Translations under genes and position numbers: made by a program
Shown here: one piece after another, positions 39,348 through 50,306 of the stretch
Layout: each line of letters begins with the position of its first letter
Numbering within the stretch: the stretch's first letter is position 1
Origin: Diadema setosum
Taxonomy: Eukaryota; Echinodermata; Echinoidea; Diadematoida; Diadematidae
Direction: 5' to 3'
NCBI RefSeq assembly: GCF_964275005.1
Contig: NC_092702.1
Coordinates: 1,713,501-1,777,500, forward strand
Length of the DNA stretch: 64,000 nt
Notes under the pieces: generated by a model
Seen by the model: the letters and a program-made list of their open reading frames with translations, nothing else
Told to the model about the DNA's origin: nothing
Databases searched by the model: none

Positions 39348-39506
39348 TTGGAACAAGTTCACTCGGTTGACAGCAGGTTCATCCGTATTTATTGCTACTC
39401 GGAGTTTCATGCAACCTCCATAAGGCGCAATCATGGAGGTTGCATGAAACTCCGAGTAGCAATAAATACGGATGAACCTGCTGTCAACCGAGTGAACTTG
39501 TTCCAA
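39348..39506. repeat. Perfect 74-bp inverted repeat with 11-nt loop (copy 2)
   Basis: Identical counterpart of the hairpin at 24749 in the second large copy. Confidence 0.95.
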
Positions 39507-42176
39507 TACTTTCTAAAGCTCTCCCTTTGAGGATATCGAGCACTCTTCATAGAAGGATAGAATCACCAAGTGTATATATATAATTATGTATATATATTTG
39601 TTTTAAAACTGTGCATATAATGCACATAATCACTTCTTTACCATTGATAACATGGTCCCTGATATAGAAGGTGTTATGTAATGTCAATCTTTCGTGCATC
39701 TGGTAAATTTGGCAAAGTTAATGGTATTTTCGCCGACTAAAACAAAGTCATCTGTCTCCGATTACAATTGTATCATAAAACATCATTAATGCCATATATT
39801 CTTGATTGCACTATTCTTTTAAGAGTGACAAAGCAGTACTACTGTTTTGGTTAATGTCATGTTTCTTTGTGCGATTTGTTGCCATAATATTAGACTCGAC
39901 AATCAGGATTTTCAAGCACTTCCGTTAACATGGCTTCCGAAGTAGGTACAGACACATCTTATTCAAGTCACTATGCATGACAGATCAGAGCTTGTTTGGC
40001 ATCAGTGTGTAAACGTCTTCACTAACCAGAGAATTGCAGAGCTGGAAGTACGCAGTCCATTGGTTAAACTGATTATCTCTGATTTGTATATGAGCAGGAG
40101 CACAGATAGTCAAAATTTAGATCTATGCTCTTATATCGTTCAAGCCGTTCGTATATAAGTATCAATCTATAAGGAAATCATGAATGATTAGTATTTGATA
40201 CAAGTGATCAAAATGACCATCTATATGCTCTCAATCAACGTGTGTGCGTGTGTACTGGTACTCTGTTTTTCATTTTCTGTAGCTGTCGTTTAATTCCTTG
40301 TGTGGTGTATTGACAATGAATGAATAAATTACAGATTTATCGACAGCTTTTCAGCAATTCGTTATCCTCAATATATCAGAAATTGGTTAATATGCTAATA
40401 AAAAGATGAAATATAGAGGCGTATAATGCAACAAGTTCTCGTTTTCTACTGCCCCTATATCTTTGCTGTTGTGATATTCCTTTTTTACCCTGTATCATTG
40501 AATTTTGCCATTCTAGTATTTCTTCTCCTTGGGCCTCTTCGCATCATCTCTCCATTCTCTCTGTTTAAACATTGTCCCCGCTAGCTGTCCACTATTCATA
40601 CGTTCTATATCAGCACTTCGTATGATTTCACCCAAAGGATGAGTATATTAGGCCCAACTGAACCATCGCTAGCATTGCCTCAATATTTGACAATTAAACA
40701 GAAAACACAAGAAGTAGACACGTTGAGTATAATAAATAACTACTTTATTCAATATAGTATTCATGCTTAAACGCATTTTTTTGAATTCATATTCAGCTGA
40801 ACATTTTCTCTGTTGGTAATACCTAATCTAGACAAATTATTGTGCATATCAGGTGTTTGTTTGTTTGTTTGTTTGTTTGTTTGTTTGTTTGTTTGTTTGT
40901 TTATGGATAATCATCATTGGATGACTATTTTGCATTAATCGGTGGTTGGTTGGTTGGTATGTATCCAAAACGGCAACAGCAACAAAATCTCCAGGTAACA
41001 TGCTGACCACGGCAAGGCTCACCGTCTTGTCTATGAATGCGAAGCGCGGGAAAACAGTCCAGATGGAGAAGCGGTATGGAAGCTCGACTGATTTGGCCCG
41101 ATCGAGTGGTCGAAATGATGCAAGCGCATTAAGAATACGGCTTTAATGAGTTTGAGCAATGCTTGTACTTTTGTGTTGAAATATGAAGGCGCTGCGACTT
41201 TCAGATGACACTTCTACTCAGACGCAATATTTTTTTTTTCAAAACACATCTTAAAATGCTACAATAAACATCATGATAAATTGTCAGCTGCAAGTTAATA
41301 CAAAAATATTCAATAAATAGCAATTCATAAGCAGCTGAAAACTTCGACATATACACATTTCAATCAACATCGTTATAGTAATGCGAAACATATTCAAATA
41401 TACTTCTTACTTAAAATTACTCGTACTAATCTACTAACAATAAACGTTGCATGAGATAATCATTGACAAAACATTTCATTTTCAACCTTCTTACAATAAT
41501 AGAATACTGACAAAATCAAAATCAGTTAAAATCATCGATTTACGAAAAAATCATAAAGAGTAAAACAACAACAAAAATAACTAAAAAGATTTCGCAGCAA
41601 GCACAGTACTATTTCGTTGGTCACTCTTCCTTATATAACTTGGCAACTCCTTGCGATTTAGAATTTGCATGCCGTGAGATACGGGTTACAAATTCGCATG
41701 TCGACATGAAGAACTTCAATTTGAAATGCCTTCGATGCATGCTGTATTTAAGGACATCGAAAGGCATCCGGGTCTATGTATTGGGTGTATTGGGTATGGG
41801 TGAGTAACGCGCGCAACTCTGAATGATCGGGCCAATAGATCAGCGCTTGCCGCTAGGACTGTTTTCTAATACTCCACGACGCATAGTTGATGTTGATGAC
41901 GATTTAGATGATGTAAGGAGAAACCGACGGAATATTCTTCCGGTTTCTCTCTTGCCTTTGGTAGCAATATTACCTGGAGATGTTTGCTGCTGTTGATTGC
42001 CAAAAGTTTTAAAATTTTGAATATTTTTTTTTTTTTTTTTAAGTTGTTGATTGAGCTGTGGCTATCTGATCACAGACATATTTTTTTTTATTCTTGTAAC
42101 TTTGTTTGCTATTGTTCCGACGTGATTTGTTTTGTTTTGTTTTGTTTTTCATTTTGAACTTTTTTGAACGTATCTG

Positions 42177-42444
42177 CTACACTGCTTATGGTTGAATCTA
42201 GAATTCCATTTGAATAGCAATAGCTTTGTGTTGTTAGGTTTTTTCCCTTTCGGTCATTTTTTTTTTCTAAGCCCAATACTGCCCCACATAATATGACGTA
42301 AATAAAGTTCAGGTTGGTCCAGTACCAGCTGGTTTCCATGTACGGCTGTCCGTTTTCACTTCAAACAAAATATCTAATATTGGGATAAGTAGGGCTCATC
42401 AATAGGAAAACTACATTAAATCGCTAAAAGATAATTAGAAATTT
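42177..42444 (-). other. Probable 3' UTR of the coiled-coil kinase gene
   Basis: Non-coding sequence between the kinase stop and the end of the large duplication. The nearest AATAAA on the minus strand is at 42092-42087, just inside copy 2 of the duplicated unit, so the kinase transcript may end within duplicated DNA. Confidence 0.4.
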
Positions 42445-45400
42445 CTAAGCAAAAGAGGCCCAGCTCTCACTGATATCATTGAGCGATAAATCGTCGTCCC
42501 ACTCCTCCAAATGGCAGTCATCTGGCACGTCACCACAACCCTCCTTCACCACCTCCTCCTCCTCTTCCTCTCCACCATCTTCTCCCCAATCCTTCCAGAG
42601 CCTAGACTTTGCCTTCTTAAGCGACGCAAGCAGTTTCTGGAGCGAGTCTGGTCGGTAGATGGTCTCGTACTTGGTACACTCCTCTCCCATCCTCCGCAGC
42701 TCAAACATCGATGCCGTCTTCCCCATGTCCTTGAAGATCATCCCAAGGGAAAAGATATCAGACAGGATGGATGTAGGATGCTCCTGCAGGATGACTTCAG
42801 GAGCCATGTGACTGTAGATTTTCCCTGCCTTGTACTCTGCTTTGACGTCCTTGGACACCTTCCGCCGGAAGGGGAGCGCAATGCTACTCGCCAATCCAAA
42901 GTCGATGATCACACCCTGCCAACGTCCACGACGTGGTTGGAGCAGGACGTTGCCGTTGTGGAGATCGTTGTGGAGAAGACCCTTGTCGTGAAGTACGATG
43001 AGGCCGTTGGTGATGTCGATGGCAACTTCCAACATGTCAACCCTCGTCAGGACGACGTTCTTTAGGGTCTTCTCTAGGATCTGCTTCAGCGAGTACACCT
43101 TCCCGTAGTTCTTTTCGCCGATGAACTCCATGGCGATGCAGAGGTCGTCCTCCATCGTCAGGGTTCCGTAGAATCTCGGGAAAGACGCACAACCGGAAAC
43201 AGCTTGCTGTATCGCCATCTCCTTCCTGGCCCGGAAGTTGTTGATCTCTCTTTCGGCAGCAGCCTCAGACGGGACTAATCCTTTGGGAAGACTTTGCTTC
43301 TTGACAACAATTGCTGCAGAGGAATCCTTCAGTCGGGCCATGGTGACCTCGGAGTAATTCCCTGTGGCCAACCACTTCAGGGTTTCAGGGAACTTGGCGT
43401 CCTGGTAGAATGGCGACACGTCATCGATGGTCATGGACTGGCAAGTGGCTGTCAGCTTGTCAAGGACAACGGAATCGTTGACGACCGTGGTGCTGTGAAG
43501 TGCCCCAGGGGGTATCGAGTGGTGGCGATTTTGCAGTCTGTGAAATTAAGAATGTAACAAGTAAATCAAGTTTAGTGGATTATTGAAGCATTGATGCGTC
43601 ATTCCTTTGAAAATCTTATAATTTTTGAAAGTGGCAACGATACTAAGTGAGAAATCAAAGAGTTTGATGCTTGAATACAGATTTCATTCATCAGACATAA
43701 ACTTTTGAAGGAGTATTATGATGAGGGTAAGATGAGAGTGTCATGTTTAAATCGATGCAGCGTCAACATAGTTTACTTTTTCAGTTACAAAGAATGACGT
43801 GATGCATCAGGTGGAACATAGTCATGTCACTGAAGATGGCAAATACTTTCTGCTCTCTTCACGATCTTCCATGATTTGAAGTTCAGCGATTTGTTGTGGG
43901 TTTTGTGTTTTTTTTTTTCTTTGGCTCTCCCCGTTTATTTAACAACTCTTCGATGTGTGAATGCTCTTATTAATTGTACTTAGATATTGTACAAAATCGG
44001 GTACAAACAAAAACAACAAACAAACAAATAAACAATCCTCAGCTCTCCTGACATCAGATGATAACTGAGTTCTTAGGGACCTGTGTAGACCCAGACAAAT
44101 GCATAGTTTGTGTTATACTATATATTCATCGTACATATATTTTGTATTATACTTTACGACTTTCACTTCCTGTATATTTTGTATTACTATTATCATCTTT
44201 TGTTCGATAAAAATGAAGCAATTGAATTGAATTGAATTGAATTGAATTGAATTGAATTGAATTGAATTGAATTAAACTGAATTGAACTGAACTGAATTGA
44301 AATAAACTGAACTGAATCGAACTTAACTGAACTGAATTGAACTGAATTACAATATTCGTCGAAAACGTACTCGGCAACGAGACGGTAGAGTTGGTCGATG
44401 TTCTCTGTCAGCCGATCGTTGTCAAAGTTGAGTGCCTTGACCCTGAGCTTCAGTCCGTCCCTGGCACTGCGGGTCCTCCTCAGCAGCCGTTCATCCTCTT
44501 CCTTCTCCCGCGAGAGATTATTGAGCCTGCTCTCCAAGCTGGATTTCTCAGCGTTAAGGGACCTGACGTTAACGTGATATTACTGCCACATTACACATTA
44601 CGAGCACACACATACATGTTACAGCCGATTTCACTTTGAAGACAGATTGTTTGGTGCCTGTGATGTTTCAATATTTCTCGGATGTCTGACAAAGTACTGA
44701 GTAAACCGAGAACTGAAATTCATTACAATTTTGCACTGCCTCGAACAGCAGTGTGATGAGGAAAACTCTTATAATGTTCTTTCCCTGATAGAAAAGGAGT
44801 ATTATAGAATTTATGACAGAAAGACCATTCGCAATTCAACAGGACAAAATGCAGATCAACAAAATGTGTCATGAAATAGTGCGTTGATATGAATTGTCCT
44901 GTTGCGGTGTCAAAGTCTTACCAATGTAATCATTATAGTTTAAGTAGCGTATATATCACGAACGCCAATGAAAGATGTACGCGTGTTTCAAGACATATTA
45001 CGTTATAATGACATTCTTTGTACAAAATATAATGCAGAAATACACTGCATTCACATTGCTCTTGCATCGTTGTGGGTATTTCAACAAGAACATTCAAGGT
45101 TTCTCGTGTTCAGCCTGTAATCTAGTTTAATATTTCAGTGATGAAATGGTAGCAAAAACTGCAAATGCATGTACAAAAATAACGGTGAAACACACAATCT
45201 GACAGTGGTATCAATCAATCATGTTACTTACTTGATGGTTTCCTGCAGCTGCCGTATGTTACTAGCGGCTGAATTAGGAGTTCCCTGCAATATTGATAAA
45301 ACAAATAACACATGACTTGATAAAACAATATGCGTTATTTCTCATGACATTCAGCAGAACACACTGAGTGATGATAGAATGGGGAGAGGGTAAATATAAT

Positions 45401-48400
45401 GATGTCACACATACATTTCTTGAAAATTGATAATCACCTATACGCATCACCTCTGTATAGAGATAAATCTCTCAAATCGTGCTCTTGTTTCTTATATGTT
45501 CTCTTTACTTACGGGACCTCGTATTTCTTAGCAATCTTGTAATCCTAAATGGAGCTGTCTCTTCTGCCCTTCTAATCTATTTACCCTTCATAATACTTTG
45601 ACTTTACCTCACTTGAATTTCAAGTCACCTGACTCTTTTCTCTATTTTTCTTGTCTCCCGCAATCTGAATGACAACATTTGTTTGTTATTTTTTTCGTTG
45701 GCTTCATAATTATCATATGTTTCCTAGTGATAAAGACTATGCCATGATAATAGTATACTCTCAGTCTATAATGTACCCTTTTTTTAAATGAAAGGAATTA
45801 AATAAGATGATAAACGTCCATCAGTTTTGTGGGGGTCTAGTACACTTCCTTGTTGAGGTTGCAAGAAATATAAAACAAATGACGAACCATAAATGGCTGC
45901 ACTTTGTTGTTCTTTCTCAGCTTCTTGAAGATTCCTTTCTTCTTGCCTGACAATATGTGCATCTGCTCCGTGACCCTGGTTACCTCGGCTCTCAACGCCT
46001 AAAAATACAATCATACAGGCACGGTTAAAATTCTCACTTACTTATATTTCATTAGGCCCTACTCTGTAAAAGAACCAAAACTTACATTCAGACTTATCAA
46101 ATGAAAGCAGATGGTTATAAAATGCTGAGCAAATTCAGTCTTGCGAACGGATGGGTTTGGAGTAACTGGACACAAGTGGAGAGTAAAATTTTAACACGTC
46201 TTGACATTTTGAAGTGGGGATAAATTTTTATGACTCTTTAAATGTGTGGGACTGAGTCTACCAGCGCTACCGTTCGTGAACAAATCTGAAAACCTTAAAA
46301 GTTTGCAATGTATCATCAAATGGACTGTAGTAAACGGGTCTAGGGCAATTACCCCCTGGGCAATTACCCCGCACCCTTCCCCTGGCCCTTATCCTAATCC
46401 TAATCCTGAACCTAACCCTAACCCTAACCCAAACTCCTAACCCTAAACCTAACCCTAACCCTAATCTTTACTCTATACTTATCAACAACCAGTATTTGGC
46501 CGGGGGTAATTGCCCGGATACGGTAGTAAACAACAACAAACACACGCACACTTTGACATAGTTTTGTCACATATCATGGTACATCCAGCTATGGTTCGTG
46601 AATGAAACTGAACTGCTGACCTTGATTTCGAAGTTCCGTGATTCGATCTCCTGGTCACTCATTAACTTCATCTCTCGAAATTCGTCGCCCTGTGATGTCA
46701 TCCGGGCTGTGACGTTATAGTACGCTTTGAGGATCATGGTCACAATCTCCCGCATGGGGGTGCTCTCTTCGAAATGGATGTTTAACTCTCTGGCTGAATC
46801 CTACAACACACACCCACGCAGAAATGAAGGAATGAATTGCACACTTGAAAAGGCGATGATGATGATGAACATGATGATGATAATGTTTTCGGCCATATGA
46901 GTCGTAGCAAATATATCTGGACAATGATGTAACTGACTAAATATTTCATCTCTAGTGATTCATTTTGGAAAATGATGTAACTGATATGAATATTTCATCT
47001 CTAGTAGGTCCTAATTCATTTTGGAAAACCAACAACACCTAAACCGAACATTCCAATCATCTCAACAGCATTCGGCGTGTTGAACACTGGCTCAGAATAC
47101 ATTTATATACACAAGACCTAGATTCTGGAATTCATTAAGTTGCGAAATAAAAAATTCTCCTTCTTTGTATTCTTTTAAGCGGAAGTTGAAATCCTTTCTG
47201 TTAAACCCTCTCTGATGTTTCGTTTTTATTAACCAAGTCCCTACAACCACAGGGTTCATCATCCAACCATCAATCAATTAATCTCTGAATCTATTATAAT
47301 TAAATAACCATCATAATCTCTGCACGGCTGTATACAGCCACCAGCTGTTTGAAGCACCTCTTCAATTCCCTCTTCAATTCCCTTTTTCATTTCCTTGATC
47401 AGCGTGTAGGCATTCTCTTTCTTCCTTCCTTCCTTCCTTCCATTTTTCCATCTATTCTGTCGAGTCGTGTCATGTTGCTGTGTGTCTCCTATTTTGTTCC
47501 GTCTTGTCTTAAATTATACTTGTGCTAAGCATATTATGCAAATAAGTATTTCATTAGATTTTTCTTGAGGGGTTCACAATCTACAAGCTTGCTTTTTAGT
47601 GGACCTCTCAGTTCTTTTTTTTTCCAACTGAAACATAACGTTGTATTTTTTTTTTTGCGTATACATGCATATAATTATATGTAACTTTGTTATTGTATCA
47701 TTTGATATCATTTGTAAGATGTATGTATACGATTGTAATATGATTCCTAATCTATACTGTGTTATGTTCTGTTGGAAAAAGGAGAATGAAATGAAATGAA
47801 ATGAAATGAAATGAAATATTTGGCACATCTGATATGAGATTACACAAGAGTTTGCCATGCCTCACCTTGATGCAATCCGCCAGGATTCTGGACTTCGCCT
47901 CAAGTGTGCGGATTTCCCTGTCAGACTTCTGTAATTATATACGTTAGAGAGAATTACAACAGTACATTAAGAATATTGCAGATAATAATCTGCCTGCCTC
48001 TAAAGGGCATTTAGATAAAGTTTGTGTATCCTAAACACAAGCAATATTCCATCATGCGATCAGTGAAACAGGAGACTATAAGGAGCGCTGTATAAAAAAT
48101 TCCATCGTGCATATAAAAGCCTTAGTCATCTTAAGTCTGTTTGCATCTCTCTCTGAGGAGCAGTTTGATGACTATTCGTATACAGTCGGTATTGAATAAA
48201 TGTATATCATATTTTTGCCCAACATTGTTATAAAGCACAGATATGAAAAAGGGTTGAGATCATGATCAAAATGGCTGCCATATACCTCTAGAGAGATCTT
48301 CAGCTGGTCCTGGTTTGTCTGGACCCGTTCCCACGCCATGCTCAGATTGTCGGCCAGGTCCTGGGCCTCGAACTGGTCTGGGTCCACCTCAAGAATCTCT

Positions 48401-50259
48401 TCGAGTGGTTTGGTCAAGATCTAGAAACAGAATGAGCCCACAAACTATGACTTAAGAGTATAAAATATGAGAACATAATAATCATATTCTTAAGCAACGT
48501 TCGCAAAATACAGGTACTCATTGTTATTATCTAGAATAGATAAGCCTTTACTTTTTTCTCTCAACAAACTATCTATATATGACAGTCAAGTGGAATTCAA
48601 AATCGATTGCGATCATTTTAAAATGACTAAGGTAAAAATAATATTAACCCACCGAGATTTTTTCGTTGGCAAGGTACAGCTGGGGTTGTAGTTCATTCAC
48701 TGTGGAGTTGTACTTCTCGGAAACATCGGTGTACTTTTTCGAAACGTCGGCATAGTTGTTTGTCAGACTTGCCCAGCTCTCTCGAATAACTTTCCCCGCA
48801 TTCTCCGGGCTAAGCCGAGCCGACGTGCCGGTTACCTCCTTGACGGCGGCAACAAGGTCCTTAGATCGTAGCAGATCAAATAGCAAGTTTAAACATGGGC
48901 ATGTCGACTAGTTGCACAGATTGGTTTGAATATACGCATTCATACATGGGGACATACATTGCACATTACTCGCTCTTCATGAGCAAGTAGACAGGATGTA
49001 CAAAGGAGTCACTTTGAAAAGAAAAGTTAACGTTTTCAGTCAATTCCAGCTGTATTTCGCGAAGTTGCTACCGTTGCAGTTGTTATACCATCTTGATGAA
49101 TAGATAGAGTAACATATAGGCAGGTATACTCTTCAGTGACAGAACAATGCGCCCTTAAATTCGAAGATCGCTGTATATCTGAACGATCCTAAGCAGATTA
49201 GAATACAATGAAGCGAAACCATGCCGATGTAATAATATTATAGCCTTTAAAACTGGTAAAACAGACCAAAATGAATTATAATGATGGGGATATATACAAA
49301 GTCTCAACCAAAGACTTATGAGTACCTTAAGGTTAGCATCAGCCTCCTTCCGTTCCCGCTCCACCCTTTCCATCTTCCTCCTGGCCACACCCAGTTCCTT
49401 CTCCAGTCTCTTCCGTTCCTCTTCGGCCTTCTCCATCCCAAGCCGGAAGTCGCTGGACTCCACCGTCTTCGCTGACCACTTCTCCAGGAGGAGATGGGTC
49501 ATGTCTTCTACCTTACTCACCTCGAACCGATCCGTCACGATGCAGCACGTGTGCAAAAGTTGCTAAATCGGGCAAAATCGAACGAGTATTAGATTGTGTT
49601 GTCCCTGCATGTTCATTATGGAACGATTAAACCGACAGAATGACGTATACATGGATTGCACCAGAAAATGTGATGTTTTTTTTTAGTTAAAAACAGACAC
49701 ATATAATGGAGCTAAAATGCTGAGTTGAAGCATCTTTAACGATGCTCCCGTTGTGACACTGGTCTGAAAAGGTGCAAAACTGTACATATGTTTCTTAAAG
49801 TGTAGGGAGAGAGAAAGACAGGGTGAGAGGACAGGTAGAAAACAACGAGGTTTTGTTTCAGGGATCTTTTAAATTCGTGTGACTAAAATTGTTTTAAAGA
49901 GTGTTTGCGGAGTAATTCGTTTATCAACTAAAACAGGCATTGACATCTCGATTATCCATGGATGGTATGTATGTGCTTTCATGCACCTTTGCCGTTGCAT
50001 GTTGCACTGAATGATATGCACGTAAGACGCACAAACTTACTTTGGTTTCAGCACACTGTTTCAAGAGCAACTTCTCTGCGGCGTCCAACCGGAGGCGCAG
50101 GTATTCGACCGTCGACTCCGAAGCCTGGTACGCGAGAAATCAAAACAAAAATGTTGGAAGAAATTTGCCCGGTTAAGTATGCAGCTAAACACTGGACGGG
50201 AAGGACTTCAGTGTGTAATTTCCTTCAGCATGATTTCAGTGTGCCCAAAATTACTTCAT

Positions 50260-50306
<47 letters not shown>

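Larger units (their letters stand above)
27568..42176 (+). repeat. 14.6-kb direct tandem duplication, copy 2
   Basis: Second head-to-tail copy. It begins within a few bases of the end of copy 1 (GAACGTATCTG then TTAACTC) and ends at GAACGTATCTG before unique sequence CTACACTGC. All genes and elements of copy 1 recur here with intact frames. Near identity means either a very recent duplication or an assembly that laid the same sequence down twice; the sequence alone cannot decide. Confidence 0.97.

Noticed and set aside
12968-42176. The 14.6-kb repeats as arms of one giant mobile element
   Set aside because: They are direct, adjacent, contain ordinary spliced genes, and their edges show only 3-bp microhomology without terminal motifs.
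46387-46470. CCCTAA array as a chromosome end or fused telomere
   Set aside because: Short, degenerate, and framed by inverted ends and a 9-bp target duplication inside a gene intron.
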